Under the pieces are notes generated by a model. That model was not told where the DNA came from, did not search any database, and saw nothing but the letters and a program-made list of their open reading frames with translations. Made by a program: the position numbers and the translations under genes. From positions 62,001 through 126,000 of the forward strand of contig NZ_QYAB01000002.1 of the NCBI RefSeq assembly GCF_016758175.1: a stretch of 64,000 bases of DNA. The letters are read 5' to 3'. Below, piece by piece: positions 38,645 to 48,307 of the stretch. The DNA comes from Leucobacter zeae (lineage in GTDB: Bacteria; Actinomycetota; Actinomycetes; Actinomycetales; Microbacteriaceae). Positions within the stretch are counted from its first letter, which is position 1. Each line of letters begins with the position of its first letter.

Positions 38645-39628
38645 CTAGATCTTGCGGAGCAGGACCTTCTGCACGCGGTGATCCGCCTCCTTCCGGAGCA
38701 CGAGCGTGGCGCGCGCCCGGGTCGGTCGGATGTTCGCCTTGAGGTTCGGCTCGTTGATGTTCGTCCAGAACTCGTCCGCCACGGCGGACGCCGCCTCGTC
38801 GTCGAGGGCCGCGAACCTGCGGAAGTGCGAACTCGGGTTCGAGAAGGCGCTCTCGCGGAGGCGGAGGAAGCGGTTGCGGTACCAGCGCTGGATGTCGGCC
38901 GTCCGCGCGTCGACGTAGACCGAGAAGTCGAACAGGTCGCTCACGGCGACGGGGTGCTCCATCGACGCCGGCTGCAGCACGTTGAGGCCCTCGACGATGA
39001 GGATGTCCGGCCGCTGCACGACCGTGAACTCGCCGGGCACGATGTCGTAGCCGAGGTGGCTGTAGTGCGGCACGCAGACCTCGTCGACCCCCGCCTTGAC
39101 CTGCGAGACGAACCGCAGCAGCGCGCGACGGTCGTAGGACTCGGGGAATCCCTTGCGGTGGGCGATCCCGCGCCGCTCGAGCTCGGCGTTGGGGTACAGG
39201 AACCCGTCGGTCGTCACGAGTTCGACCGAGGGCGTCTCCGGCCACCGCGCGAGGAGGTCGCGCAGGATCCTCGCCACCGTGGACTTCCCGACCGCGACGG
39301 ATCCGGCGATGCCGATGACGAAGGGGCTCTGGCGTTCCCCGCGGCGGCGCAGGAATCCGCGCGTGAGCCGGTGCATCTCGCGCTCGGCGATCGCGTACTG
39401 GTTGATGAGCCGGCTGAGCGGCCGGTACACCTGCGACACCTCCGCGAGGTCGAGCGGTTCGCCGAGACCGCGGAACGCGGCGATCTCGGCCTCGGTGAGC
39501 GGCATCGGGGTCTCGCCGGCGAGCCGTGCCCACTCGTCTCGACCGATCTCGTCGAACGGCGAGATGAACTCGGGTCGGACGAGCGCCTGCGTGTCGGTAT
39601 TGGTGTAGCCGGTGCGTGTTTCGGTCAT
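38645..39628 (-). CDS. coaA: Type I pantothenate kinase
   Basis: The protein has 327 residues. CoaA phosphorylates pantothenate in the first step of coenzyme A synthesis and is feedback-inhibited by CoA in known members. The P-loop [15 protein letters not shown] and the segments [10 protein letters not shown] and VEGLNVLQ are characteristic. The start has AGGTGA close upstream. It is divergent from glmS with only 32 bp between start codons, so both promoters must overlap each other or the coding regions. Confidence 0.97.
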   Translation of the reverse strand: MTETRTGYTNTDTQALVRPEFISPFDEIGRDEWARLAGETPMPLTEAEIAAFRGLGEPLDLAEVSQVYRPLSRLINQYAIAEREMHRLTRGFLRRRGERQSPFVIGIAGSVAVGKSTVARILRDLLARWPETPSVELVTTDGFLYPNAELERRGIAHRKGFPESYDRRALLRFVSQVKAGVDEVCVPHYSHLGYDIVPGEFTVVQRPDILIVEGLNVLQPASMEHPVAVSDLFDFSVYVDARTADIQRWYRNRFLRLRESAFSNPSSHFRRFAALDDEAASAVADEFWTNINEPNLKANIRPTRARATLVLRKEADHRVQKVLLRKI

Positions 39629-39660
39629 CGTTCACCTATGGTGCCACTAAAGTGGTGCCC
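39629..39660. promoter_or_regulatory. 32-bp coaA/glmS divergent promoter
   Basis: TAAAGT (39648-39653) lies 7 nt before the glmS ATG and there is no Shine-Dalgarno, which predicts a leaderless glmS mRNA. The same place holds CCACT-AA-AGTGG, a small inverted repeat, and two copies of GGTGCC. A regulator bound here could affect both genes. Confidence 0.5.
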
Positions 39661-41511
39661 ATGTGTGGAATCGTAGGATACGCGGGCCCCAACGACACCG
39701 TCGGCGCCCTTCTCGACGGACTGCGTCGACTCGAGTACCGCGGATACGACTCCGCGGGCGTCGCCGTGCTCGATGCAGCCGGCGCGGTCTCCGTGCGCAA
39801 GCGCTCGGGCAAGCTGGCCCGGCTCGAGGAGCTGCTCGAGGCGAGCCCCCTCAGCGCGACGGGCACGGGCATCGGGCACACGCGGTGGGCGACCCACGGC
39901 GGCCCGACCGATGTGAACGCGCACCCGCACCTCGGGGACGACGGGAAGCTCGCGCTCATCCACAACGGCATCGTCGAGAATTTCGCGGAGCTCCGCGAGG
40001 ACGTCGCCGCGGCCGGCATCGAGCTGCTGAGCGAGACCGACACCGAGGTCGTCGCGGCGCTGCTCGGGATCGAGGTCGCCCGTACGGGGGACCTCGAGAC
40101 CGCCTTCCGCGCCGTCGTGCGCCGCCTCGAGGGCACCTTCACGCTGCTCGCGATGCACCGCGACGAGCCGGGCAAGGTCGTCGCTGCGCGCCACCACTCG
40201 CCGCTCGTGATCGGTCTCGGCGAGGGGGAGAACTTCCTCGGCTCCGACGTGGCGGCGTTCGTGTCGTCGACGCGGCGGGCCGTCGCGGTCGCCGAGGACA
40301 ACATCGCGATCATCACGCCCGACGCCGTGCGCATCACGGACTTCGCGGGCGACGCCGTCGAGTTCGAGGAGTTCGAGGTCCAGTGGGACGCCGAGGCGGC
40401 CGACAAGGGCGGCTGGTCCTCGTTCATGGCGAAGGAGATCAACGAGCAGCCCGACGCCGTGGCGAACACGATCCGCGGGCGCCTCGATGGCGGCCGCGTC
40501 GACATCCCCGAGCTGACGGAGCTCGGCGACGACGTGCTGCGCGACGTCGATCGGATCATCATCATCGCGTGCGGCACGGCGTCGTACGCCGGACAGGTCG
40601 GCGCGTACGCGATCGAGCAGTGGGCGCGAGTGCCCGTCGAGGTGCAGCTCAGCCATGAGTTCCGCTACCGCGACCCCGTGCTCTCGGACCGCACCCTGAT
40701 CATCTCGGTCAGCCAGTCGGGGGAGACGATGGACACCCTCATGGCGGTGAAGTACGCGATCGAGCGCGGCGTGACGACGATCTCGGTCTGCAACACGCAG
40801 AGCGCGACGATCCCGCGCGAGTCGGATGCCGCCGTGTACACCCACGCCGGCCCCGAGGTGGCGGTCGCGTCGACCAAGGCCTTCATCGCTCAGATCACGG
40901 CGCTCTACCTCATCGGCCTGCACCTCGGCCGCGTACGCGGCACCCTGTCGGAGGAGGATTCGGCCGAGGCGGTCGCGCAGTTCGAAGCGCTCCCCGAGAA
41001 GGTCCGGGAGGCCGTCGACACCCACGAGCAGGTCGCGCAGCTCGCCCACTGGATGGCGGACACCCGCTCGGTGCTCTTCCTCGGTCGCCACGTCGGCTTC
41101 CCGATCGCCCTCGAGGGAGCGCTCAAGCTCAAGGAGATCGCCTACATCCACGCCGAGGGCTTCGCCGCGGGCGAGCTGAAGCACGGCCCGATCGCGCTGA
41201 TCGACCACGGTCAGCCGGTGTTCGTGCTCGTGCCGAGCCCGCGCACGTCGCCGCTCATGCACTCGAAGGTCGTCTCGAACATCCAGGAGATCCGGGCGCG
41301 GGGCGCCCGCGTCATCGCCGTCGTGGAGAAGGGCGACACCGCGGTGCTGCCCTACGCCGACGACGTGATCCGGATCCCGCTCTCGGATTCGCTCTTCGAT
41401 CCGCTGCTCCAGGTCGTGCCGCTGCAGTGGTTCGCACTCGAGCTGTCGACCGCGAAGGGCCTCGACGTGGATCAGCCGCGCAACCTCGCCAAGTCGGTGA
41501 CGGTGGAGTAG
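39661..41511 (+). CDS. glmS: Glutamine-fructose-6-phosphate aminotransferase (isomerizing)
   Basis: The protein has 616 residues from ATG 39661, which puts the catalytic Cys at position 2 (MCGIVGYAG). GlmS makes glucosamine-6-phosphate from fructose-6-phosphate and glutamine, the entry to peptidoglycan amino sugars. The glutaminase domain (HTRWATHGGPTDVNAHPH) is followed by two SIS isomerase domains (ACGTASYAG; SQSGETMDTL; AEGFAAGELKHGPIALID). No glmS-ribozyme is possible in the short upstream region. It leads a seven-gene cluster. Confidence 0.97.
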   Translation: MCGIVGYAGPNDTVGALLDGLRRLEYRGYDSAGVAVLDAAGAVSVRKRSGKLARLEELLEASPLSATGTGIGHTRWATHGGPTDVNAHPHLGDDGKLALIHNGIVENFAELREDVAAAGIELLSETDTEVVAALLGIEVARTGDLETAFRAVVRRLEGTFTLLAMHRDEPGKVVAARHHSPLVIGLGEGENFLGSDVAAFVSSTRRAVAVAEDNIAIITPDAVRITDFAGDAVEFEEFEVQWDAEAADKGGWSSFMAKEINEQPDAVANTIRGRLDGGRVDIPELTELGDDVLRDVDRIIIIACGTASYAGQVGAYAIEQWARVPVEVQLSHEFRYRDPVLSDRTLIISVSQSGETMDTLMAVKYAIERGVTTISVCNTQSATIPRESDAAVYTHAGPEVAVASTKAFIAQITALYLIGLHLGRVRGTLSEEDSAEAVAQFEALPEKVREAVDTHEQVAQLAHWMADTRSVLFLGRHVGFPIALEGALKLKEIAYIHAEGFAAGELKHGPIALIDHGQPVFVLVPSPRTSPLMHSKVVSNIQEIRARGARVIAVVEKGDTAVLPYADDVIRIPLSDSLFDPLLQVVPLQWFALELSTAKGLDVDQPRNLAKSVTVE

Positions 41512-41928
41512 GTGATCGTCGGGATCGGAGTCGATACGGTCGACATCGGCCGGTTCGAGCGCGGGCTCGAACGGACTCCGGCGCTGCGCGCGCGCCTCTT
41601 CACGCCCGAGGAGCGCGCGCTCCACCTCGACTCGCTCGCCGCGCGCTTCGCCGCGAAGGAAGCGCTGATCAAGGCGCTCGGCGGCTCGGGCGAGCTCCGG
41701 TGGCACGACATGGCGGTGGTGCGCGACGAGCATCGCGCGCCGTCGTTCGAGCCGACCGAGCGGTTGCGAGGCGCGCTCGCCGCGGTCGGGGCGGAGCGGG
41801 CGCACCTGTCCTTCGCGCACGACGGAGGGATCGCCACTGCGTTCGTCGTCCTCGAGTCGGGGGCGGTGCCGCGAGCGGAGCCCGACGGGCGGGGCGACGA
41901 GACTCCCCGAGGAACGGAGCTGGAATGA
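41512..41928 (+). CDS. acpS: Holo-[acyl-carrier-protein] synthase
   Basis: The frame gives 138 residues from GTG 41512, directly after the glmS stop. AcpS attaches phosphopantetheine from CoA to acyl carrier protein. The Mg-binding motifs GIGVDTVDIGRFE (Asp) and RFAAKEALIKAL (Glu) are present. The C-terminal ~20 residues are charged and poorly conserved. CoA comes from the coaA pathway across the divergent promoter. The stop overlaps the alr start. Confidence 0.95.
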   Translation: MIVGIGVDTVDIGRFERGLERTPALRARLFTPEERALHLDSLAARFAAKEALIKALGGSGELRWHDMAVVRDEHRAPSFEPTERLRGALAAVGAERAHLSFAHDGGIATAFVVLESGAVPRAEPDGRGDETPRGTELE

Positions 41929-43118
41929 GAACCGGAGCGATGCGCGTCGCTGAGATCTCTCTGCCGGCGATCCGCCGCAATGTCGCGCGGATCCGCGATC
42001 TGACGGGCGGCGCCGTGATCGTCGTCGTCAAGGCCGGCGGGTACGGCCACGGCGCGGCCCACGCGGCGGCGGCCGCGGTCGAGGGCGGCGCCGCGATGGT
42101 CGCAACCGCCGACCTCGAGGAGGCCCTCGCGCTGCGCGAGGCGGGCATCGACGCCCCGATCCTGTGCTGGCTGCACGGCCCGCGGACCGACTTCGCCGCC
42201 GGAGTGCGCGAGGGGATCGAACTGGCGGTCAACAATCTGGAGCAGCTCGACGGCATCGCAGCCGCGGCTGAGCTCGCCGGCCGCCCCGCGACGGTGCAGC
42301 TGAAGATCGACACGGGCCTGAGTCGGAACGGCATCGCGCGGGATCGCTGGGACGACGTCTTCGCGCGCGCCGCGGAGTTGCAGCGGTCGGGCCGGATCCT
42401 CGTCCGCGGCGTCTTCAGCCACCTCGCGAACGCCGGGGCCGAGAACGACTCCGCGCAGGCCGCGGTGTTCGACGAGGCCATCGAGCGGCTGCGCCGCCAG
42501 GGCGTCGACCCCGAGATGCGGCACCTGGCCGCGAGCGCCGCGACGCTCTCCTCGCCCCACTTGCACTACAACACCGTGCGCGTGGGCGTCGCCGCCTACG
42601 GACTCAGCCCGTTCGCGGACAAGACCTCCGCGCAGCTCGGCCTCGAACCGGCGATGACCCTGCGCTCGGAGATCGTCGCGCTGCGCGCGGTGCCGGCGGG
42701 CACCGGCGTATCGTACGGCTACAACCACGTCTGCGAGACGGCCACGACCCTGGCCCTCGTGCCGATGGGGTACGCGGACGGCATGCCGCGCGCGCTCAAC
42801 GGGGCGGGCGCCTGGGTGACCGTCGCGGGCGAGCACCGTCCGATCGTCGGCCGGATCGGAATGGACCAGTTCATCGTGGACGTGGGGCCGCTGGCGGGCC
42901 GACTCGCGCTGGGCGAGCCCGTCGTGCTGTTCGGCGATCCCGAGCGCGGCAACCCGCCCGTCGAGATCTGGGCCGGGCTCATGCGCACGATCAACTACGA
43001 GATCGTCGTGGGCATCGGCCCGCGCGTCGTGCGGGTGGCCGTCGACGAGGAGCCGGCCGTCGGGGAGGACTCGGAGGCCGGCCAAGTAGGAGCGTCCGAC
43101 GAGGAGCCCGCCGGATGA
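41925..43118 (+). CDS. alr: Alanine racemase
   Basis: The protein has 397 residues from ATG 41925 (ATGA overlap with acpS). It makes D-alanine for peptidoglycan using PLP. The PLP lysine is K36 in VVVKAGGYGHG; most family members read KA(N/D)AYGHG, so the two residues after KA are unusual here. The catalytic-tyrosine region GTGVSYGYNHV and the LKIDTGLSRNG segment are normal. The C-terminus carries an extra acidic tail. Overlaps tsaE by 4 bp. Confidence 0.95.
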   Translation: MRTGAMRVAEISLPAIRRNVARIRDLTGGAVIVVVKAGGYGHGAAHAAAAAVEGGAAMVATADLEEALALREAGIDAPILCWLHGPRTDFAAGVREGIELAVNNLEQLDGIAAAAELAGRPATVQLKIDTGLSRNGIARDRWDDVFARAAELQRSGRILVRGVFSHLANAGAENDSAQAAVFDEAIERLRRQGVDPEMRHLAASAATLSSPHLHYNTVRVGVAAYGLSPFADKTSAQLGLEPAMTLRSEIVALRAVPAGTGVSYGYNHVCETATTLALVPMGYADGMPRALNGAGAWVTVAGEHRPIVGRIGMDQFIVDVGPLAGRLALGEPVVLFGDPERGNPPVEIWAGLMRTINYEIVVGIGPRVVRVAVDEEPAVGEDSEAGQVGASDEEPAG

Positions 43119-43675
43119 GCGGGGCGGCGGAGCATCCCGCGGTCGTTCGCGCGATCGCGGATCCCGATGAGATGCACGAGTTCGGCGTGCGTCTCGGCGC
43201 TGCGCTGCTCGCGGGAGACCTCGTGCTGCTCACCGGGCCCCTCGGGGCGGGCAAGACGACGCTGACGCGCGGGATCGGCGAGGGCCTGGGCGTGCGCGGC
43301 CCGATCCAGAGCCCCACCTTCGTGCTCGCGCGCACGCATCCGTCGCTCGTCGGCGGCGCTCCGCTCGTCCACGTGGACGCCTACCGGCTCGCCGACGGCG
43401 GTGAGCTCGAGGACCTGGACCTCGACTTCGCGGGATCCGTCGTCGTCGCGGAATGGGGAGCCGACATGGTCGAGCGCCCGGAGTCGTGGCTCGAGATCGT
43501 CATCGAACGCCGGCTCGGCGGGGCGCAGACGGAGTCCTCGAGCGGCGGGGCCGAGGGCTCCGGCGCCGATCGCGATGACGATGACGACGAGGACTGGTCG
43601 GAGGCCCCGGTCGAGGCGCGCACCGTGACGGTGCGCGCATTCGGGCCGCGCTGGAACGAGGGAGTGCCGGGATGA
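43115..43675 (+). CDS. tsaE: tRNA t6A biosynthesis ATPase TsaE
   Basis: The protein has 186 residues. TsaE is the ATPase of the TsaBDE complex that makes N6-threonylcarbamoyladenosine at A37 of ANN-decoding tRNAs. The Walker A motif is GPLGAGKTTLTRGIG; HVDAYRLADGGELEDLDLD and VVVAEWGADMVE complete the fold. A Ser/Gly/Asp-rich insertion with a run of aspartates (DRDDDDDEDW) interrupts the C-terminal strand pair and is not part of the usual ~150-residue protein. Overlaps both neighbours. Confidence 0.95.
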   Translation: MSGAAEHPAVVRAIADPDEMHEFGVRLGAALLAGDLVLLTGPLGAGKTTLTRGIGEGLGVRGPIQSPTFVLARTHPSLVGGAPLVHVDAYRLADGGELEDLDLDFAGSVVVAEWGADMVERPESWLEIVIERRLGGAQTESSSGGAEGSGADRDDDDDEDWSEAPVEARTVTVRAFGPRWNEGVPG

Positions 43676-44313
43676 TCGACGCACCGGAACTGGGCGGGCG
43701 CGTGCTGCTCGCCATCGACACCGCGATCGGCACGAGCATCGCGCTCGGCGCCGACGGCCGAGTGCACACGGCCGTGAGCGATGACCCGCGAGGACACTCG
43801 GAGACGATCGGGCGGCTGCTCGCCGAGGTGTTCGCCGAGAGCGGCGCGGCCCCGGCCGATGTCACCGGTGTCGTCGCCGGCATCGGACCGGGCCCGTTCA
43901 CCGGGCTCAGGGTCGGCATCGCCGCGGCGCATGCGTTCGCGCTCGGCTGCGGGGCGCCCGTGCTCCCGATCCAGGGCCACGAGGGGGTCGCGCTCGACCT
44001 GCTCGAGGACGGCGCGGTGTCGGGGGTCCGCGTGATCCAGGACGCGCGCCGCAAGGAGCTCTTCGTGACCCGGTTCTCGGGGCTCGATTGGGCCGGCATC
44101 CCCGTGCGCGCCGAGGACCCGGAGCTGATCGCCCGCGACGCGCTCGTCACCGGGCCGAACGACGTCTGGCCCGATCGGATCCCCGCGGCCGCGCTCGTGC
44201 GTCTCGCCGCGCGTCGGCTGGCGAGCGGCCGCGACTTCGAGCCAGACAGCGCCCTCTACCTGCGCGCGCCCGACGTGCAGCTCCCCGGCGCCCCGAAGCG
44301 GGTGTCGACGTGA
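43672..44313 (+). CDS. tsaB: tRNA t6A biosynthesis protein TsaB
   Basis: The protein has 213 residues. TsaB is the non-catalytic ASKHA-fold partner of TsaD. The start [14 protein letters not shown] and the [21 protein letters not shown] segment are typical. It overlaps tsaE and rimI by 4 bp each, in the order tsaE-tsaB-rimI-tsaD usual for actinobacteria. Confidence 0.95.
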   Translation: MIDAPELGGRVLLAIDTAIGTSIALGADGRVHTAVSDDPRGHSETIGRLLAEVFAESGAAPADVTGVVAGIGPGPFTGLRVGIAAAHAFALGCGAPVLPIQGHEGVALDLLEDGAVSGVRVIQDARRKELFVTRFSGLDWAGIPVRAEDPELIARDALVTGPNDVWPDRIPAAALVRLAARRLASGRDFEPDSALYLRAPDVQLPGAPKRVST

Positions 44314-44774
44314 CGCGGTCCGTGCGCCTGCGCGCGGCGACCGCCGCCGACCTCGACGCCGTCTGGGGGATCGAATCCTCGGTGTTCGGGGCGGAGGCCT
44401 GGAGCCGGGGCATGATGCTCGACGAGCTGACCGCGGATCACCGCGCGTATCGCGTGCTCGAGACCGCCGACGGGTCGGTGGTCGGGTACGCCGGGCTCCT
44501 GGCGGTGGGGTCCGAGGGCGACATCCAGACCATCGCAGTGGCGCCCGAAGCGCGCGGCGAGGGACTCGGGAGACTGCTGATGGAGGCGCTCCTGACCGAG
44601 GCCGGATCCCGCGGCGTGCGCGAGGTGTTCCTCGAGGTGCGCGCCGACAACCCCGTGGCCCAGTCGCTCTACGAGTCCCTCGGGTTCGAGGGGATCGCGG
44701 TGCGGCCGAGGTACTACCAGCCCGACGACGTCGATGCGATCGTCATGAGACTCGAACTGCAGGAGGAACGATGA
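44310..44774 (+). CDS. rimI: Ribosomal protein S18-alanine N-acetyltransferase
   Basis: The protein has 154 residues from GTG 44310, overlapping the tsaB stop. It is a GNAT acetyltransferase: the acetyl-CoA loop is [20 protein letters not shown] and [15 protein letters not shown] is the typical C-terminal part. In E. coli RimI acetylates the N-terminus of S18; actinobacterial versions may have wider substrates. Overlaps tsaD by 4 bp. Confidence 0.9.
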   Translation: MTRSVRLRAATAADLDAVWGIESSVFGAEAWSRGMMLDELTADHRAYRVLETADGSVVGYAGLLAVGSEGDIQTIAVAPEARGEGLGRLLMEALLTEAGSRGVREVFLEVRADNPVAQSLYESLGFEGIAVRPRYYQPDDVDAIVMRLELQEER

Positions 44775-45853
44775 GCGCGGCGGAACCCCTGGTCCTCGGC
44801 ATCGAGACGAGCTGCGACGAGACCGGGATCGGCATCGTGCGCGGGCGCACCCTGCTCGCGAACACGATCGCCTCGTCGATGGACGAGCACGCCCGGTTCG
44901 GCGGAGTGATCCCCGAGATCGCCGCGCGTGCCCACCTGGAGGCCATGACGCCGACGATCGAGCGAGCGTTGGCGACCGCGGGCGTCGGGCTCCGCGACCT
45001 CGACGCGATCGCCGTCACCTCCGGGCCGGGGCTGGCGGGCGCGCTCATGGTGGGCGTCTCGGCGGCCAAGGCGCTCGCCGTGTCCCTCGGAAAGCCGCTC
45101 TACGCCGTGAACCACCTCGTCGGGCACGTCGGCGCCGATCTGCTGCGCAGCGGCGATCTGCGCGAGGCCGTGGGCTCCGTGGGCGAACTCGAGCTGCCCA
45201 CCATCGCGCTGCTCGTCTCGGGCGGGCACACGTCGCTGCTGCTCGTGCGCGACCTGGTGGACGACGTCGAGATGCTCGGCGAGACGATCGACGACGCTGC
45301 GGGGGAGGCCTTCGACAAGGTCGCGCGCCTGCTCGGCCTGCCGTACCCCGGCGGACCCCAGATCGACCGGGTGGCCGCGGACGGCGATCCGGAAGCGATT
45401 CGATTCCCGCGCGGCCTCACCCGAGCGAAGGACCTGGAGCGGCACCGCTACGACTTCTCGTTCTCGGGCTTGAAGACCTCGGTCGCCCGGTGGGTTGAGA
45501 AGCAGGAGAGCGCCGGGCTGCCGGTGCCGGTCGCCGACGTCGCCGCGAGCTTCCGCGAGGCGGTCGTCGACGTGCTGCTGACGAAGGCGCTCGCGGCCTG
45601 CCGCGACCACGGCGTGCCGCGGCTGCTGCTCGGCGGCGGCGTCGTCGCGAACGCCCGGCTGCGCGAGGTCGCCGCCGACCGCGCGGCCGACGCCGGCGTC
45701 GCGCTGCGGGTGCCTCCGCTGGCCCTCTGCACCGACAACGGAGCCATGATCGCCTCGCTCGGCGCGCAGCTGATCGCCGCAGGGCGCGCCCCGTCGGGCA
45801 TCGCCTTCGGCACCGACTCGACCCTTCCCGTCGAGCAGGTGCAGGTGTTCTGA
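44771..45853 (+). CDS. tsaD: tRNA threonylcarbamoyltransferase TsaD
   Basis: The protein has 360 residues. TsaD transfers the threonylcarbamoyl group from TC-AMP (made by TsaC, not in this window) to A37 of tRNA. The metal histidines lie in [10 protein letters not shown], the nucleotide loops in [12 protein letters not shown] and [11 protein letters not shown], and the Asp ligand in CTDNGAMIA. It ends the glmS operon. Confidence 0.97.
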   Translation: MSAAEPLVLGIETSCDETGIGIVRGRTLLANTIASSMDEHARFGGVIPEIAARAHLEAMTPTIERALATAGVGLRDLDAIAVTSGPGLAGALMVGVSAAKALAVSLGKPLYAVNHLVGHVGADLLRSGDLREAVGSVGELELPTIALLVSGGHTSLLLVRDLVDDVEMLGETIDDAAGEAFDKVARLLGLPYPGGPQIDRVAADGDPEAIRFPRGLTRAKDLERHRYDFSFSGLKTSVARWVEKQESAGLPVPVADVAASFREAVVDVLLTKALAACRDHGVPRLLLGGGVVANARLREVAADRAADAGVALRVPPLALCTDNGAMIASLGAQLIAAGRAPSGIAFGTDSTLPVEQVQVF

Positions 45854-45962
45854 CGCCGCGCGGCGATGCTCGGCCGGGGTGACAGGGCCTCGGACGACCC
45901 ACTATCTTTGAGTGCAGGAAATGAGACGATCTGCATTTCCGGATGACGACCGAAGGAGACTC

Positions 45963-46421
45963 ATGTCCGACAACCTGCCCGGAAGCGGCCCCGCCGACGA
46001 CGCCTCGCGTCCGGTCCCGCCGCCCGCGCCTGAGGCACCTGCGGCACCCCAGGCGCCGAGCGCCGCTCCCTATCAGGCGGCCGCACCCGCTCCCCAGTAC
46101 CCGGCGGCCCCCGCTGCGGTCCCCGGCAAGACCCTCGGCATCGTGGGCCTCGTGCTCGCATTCCTGCTGCCGATCATCGGTCTGATCCTGAGCATCGTCG
46201 CCGTCGTCCAGTCGAAGAAGGCCCAGGCGAAGAACATCCCCGGCGTCATCGGCATCATCGTCGGAGCCCTGGGCACGATCGGGTACATCATTCTGATCAT
46301 CTCGCTCGTGAGCCTCGCGAGCGTCGGCGTCGACGCCGCGCAGCAGTGCCTGAACGGCGCCGAGACCGTCGAGGTCATGGGCCAGATGGTCTCGTGCTCC
46401 GAGGTGAACTCGGGCTACTGA
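45963..46421 (+). CDS. DUF4190-like membrane protein 1
   Basis: The protein has 152 residues from ATG 45963 (AAGGAGAC upstream). The first ~55 residues are Pro/Ala/Gln-rich and probably disordered. Two membrane helices follow (GIVGLVLAFLLPIIGLILSI region and GIIVGALGTIGYIILIISLV) around the charged loop VVQSKKAQAKN. A short extracellular tail has two cysteines (CLNGAETVEVMGQMVSC) that could form a disulfide. The layout resembles the DUF4190 proteins encoded at 47757 and 48308. Function unknown. Confidence 0.8.
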   Translation: MSDNLPGSGPADDASRPVPPPAPEAPAAPQAPSAAPYQAAAPAPQYPAAPAAVPGKTLGIVGLVLAFLLPIIGLILSIVAVVQSKKAQAKNIPGVIGIIVGALGTIGYIILIISLVSLASVGVDAAQQCLNGAETVEVMGQMVSCSEVNSGY

Positions 46422-46435
46422 TCCCGTGACCCGCG

Positions 46436-46479
46436 CGCATCGGGCCCCGCAGCGGTACTCCGCTGCGGGGCCCGATGCG
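46436..46479. terminator. Bidirectional terminator between convergent genes
   Basis: A 20-bp perfect stem (46436-46455 / 46460-46479) with loop TACT lies between the DUF4190-like gene and the minus-strand methyltransferase gene. Confidence 0.85.
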
Positions 46480-46521
46480 TCTGCCGGCGCGCGTCCCCGG
46501 CCCTTCGCCTGGCGCGCGGCG

Positions 46522-47760
46522 CTATGCGCGTTCCGCGAGCAGTGCGAGGTGCCCGCCGGACGCGTCGCGCGTGAGGACGAGCGTCGCGCTCGCCGTGCCC
46601 GAGAGCTTCAACCGCTTGCGCAGCGCAGCGGGATCCACGTCGGCCCCGCGCTTCTTGATCTCGAGCACGCCGATGCCGCGCGTCGCGAGTGCGCGCTTCA
46701 GCTGCTTCTCCCCGGCGGGCAGTACCTCGACGACGCGGAAGGCCCGGGCGAACGGGGTCTCCTCGAGCCGGTCCGATGAGAGGTAGGCGATGCCTGGGCT
46801 CAGCATGCCCGCGTCGAGTCTGCCGGCGAGCTCGCCGATGAGCCGCGCGCGGATCACCGCCCCGTCCGGCTCGTAGAGGTATTCGCCGAGCCCGCGCACG
46901 TCGGCATCGGGCGCGTCTGCCGGTGCGGTCAGTTCGTCGGCAGCGCCGTCGCTCCGCAGCACGAGCGCGGCCCGCCCGATGCCCGGGCGCGCGACCGATC
47001 CGAACCAGAGGCCCGTCTCGACGACCTGCCCGTCGACCGAGATCCACTGCGCCTCCGCCGTGTCGGGAATGAGCTCGCGGTCGAGGCCGGGGCCGAGCTT
47101 GACCCCGGTCGGACGGCGCTCGGCGAGCCCGAACGCGAACCGGAGCGAGGGGGAGTAGTCGTCCGGAGAAGCGACGCGTCGGGTATCGCTGTGCCCGGCC
47201 GTGCGACGGGCGGGATCGAGGAACACTCCGTCCGCGTCCTCGGGGCCGAGTCGTTCGGCGTCGCCGACGCGCACGCGGGGAGCGGGGGCGCCCGCCGCCT
47301 CCGCTCCGACGGCGAGATTGTGCTCGGCGAACGCCGCCGTCAGCGGATCCAGCTCGACGGGACGCGCCGCGACGCCGGCCGCGAGGAGCGCGAGCGATTC
47401 GGCGCCGAGCCCGCAGCCGAGATCGGCGACCGTGCGGCACCCGGCCGAGCGGAAGCGTTCCGCGTGGCGCTCCGCGACCGGCCCGCGGGTCGCCTGCTCG
47501 AGCCCCGCTCGCGTGAAGAGCATGCGGCGCGAGAGCGGCCCGAACTTCGCGGCGGCGCGGTCGCGCAGCTCGGCTTGCGTGAGCGCCGCAGCGAGCAGGC
47601 CGGGATCCGCGTCTCCATCGGAGCGGATCGCGCGCGCGGCCTCCGCGACGGTGCGCCCCGCGGCGCGCAGGTCGTCGATCCGCTCGAGCAGCTCGCGCCC
47701 GATCCGGGTCGGGAGCAGTTCCCATCCGGGTGCCGGCGACGACTCCCGGGAGACCGTCAC
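46522..47760 (-). CDS. Class I SAM-dependent methyltransferase with THUMP-like domain
   Basis: The protein has 412 residues. The SAM-binding motif I is [19 protein letters not shown] near the middle of the N-terminal half, and GVFLDPARR is the motif IV region. The C-terminal third ([19 protein letters not shown]) corresponds to a THUMP-like RNA-binding domain found in actinobacterial proteins of this type. An RNA substrate is likely but unproven. Its ATG overlaps the stop of the DUF4190 gene (ATGA), so the two are coupled. Confidence 0.88.
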   Translation of the reverse strand: MTVSRESSPAPGWELLPTRIGRELLERIDDLRAAGRTVAEAARAIRSDGDADPGLLAAALTQAELRDRAAAKFGPLSRRMLFTRAGLEQATRGPVAERHAERFRSAGCRTVADLGCGLGAESLALLAAGVAARPVELDPLTAAFAEHNLAVGAEAAGAPAPRVRVGDAERLGPEDADGVFLDPARRTAGHSDTRRVASPDDYSPSLRFAFGLAERRPTGVKLGPGLDRELIPDTAEAQWISVDGQVVETGLWFGSVARPGIGRAALVLRSDGAADELTAPADAPDADVRGLGEYLYEPDGAVIRARLIGELAGRLDAGMLSPGIAYLSSDRLEETPFARAFRVVEVLPAGEKQLKRALATRGIGVLEIKKRGADVDPAALRKRLKLSGTASATLVLTRDASGGHLALLAERA

Positions 47761-48260
47761 GAGAGCGTGCCCGAGGCGCCCGCCGCGGTGATGAAGAAGC
47801 CGATGAACGCGAACCAGGCGATTGCGATGAGCACCCAGAGCGCGATGCCCGCGTAGCCCACGATGACGCCGGCGAGCGCCATGCCGCGCCCCTGCTCGCC
47901 CTTGCGCTTGATCTGACTCAGCGCGATGTGGCCCATGACGACGCCGGCGACCGAGAGGATCGCGAACGACAGCAGCCCGACGATCGAGCTGATCATCGAG
48001 ATGACGGCGAGCACATTGGTCGTGCGGCCGTACCCCGAAGCGGGAAGCGCGTAGGTCTGCTGCGCGCCGTAGGGCTGCTGCGGGGCACCGTACTGCTGCT
48101 GGGCCGCCCCGTACTGCTGGACGCCGTGCTGCTGCTGGGCCGGGTACGGCGCGTACGGCTGCAGAGGCGCTCCGTGCTCCTGATGCGCGCTCGGAGGCTC
48201 GGGGGCGCCGTACGGGGGCTCGCCCGCGGGCTGCTGTTCAGGGGAGACGGGGTTCGTCAC
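47757..48260 (-). CDS. DUF4190 domain membrane protein 2
   Basis: The protein has 167 residues. The first ~75 are a Gln/Tyr/Pro/Gly-rich low-complexity region with repeated QQQYG / PYGA units. DUF4190 follows: two helices around [27 protein letters not shown], which is split by the known charged loop. Such proteins are widespread in actinobacteria, mostly of unknown function. The stop overlaps the methyltransferase start. Confidence 0.9.
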   Translation of the reverse strand: MTNPVSPEQQPAGEPPYGAPEPPSAHQEHGAPLQPYAPYPAQQQHGVQQYGAAQQQYGAPQQPYGAQQTYALPASGYGRTTNVLAVISMISSIVGLLSFAILSVAGVVMGHIALSQIKRKGEQGRGMALAGVIVGYAGIALWVLIAIAWFAFIGFFITAAGASGTLS

Positions 48261-48307
48261 GAGTGCGGTCCTTTCGGGGCGCTGCCGCTGTCGGCTCGGG
48301 TCGGCGG

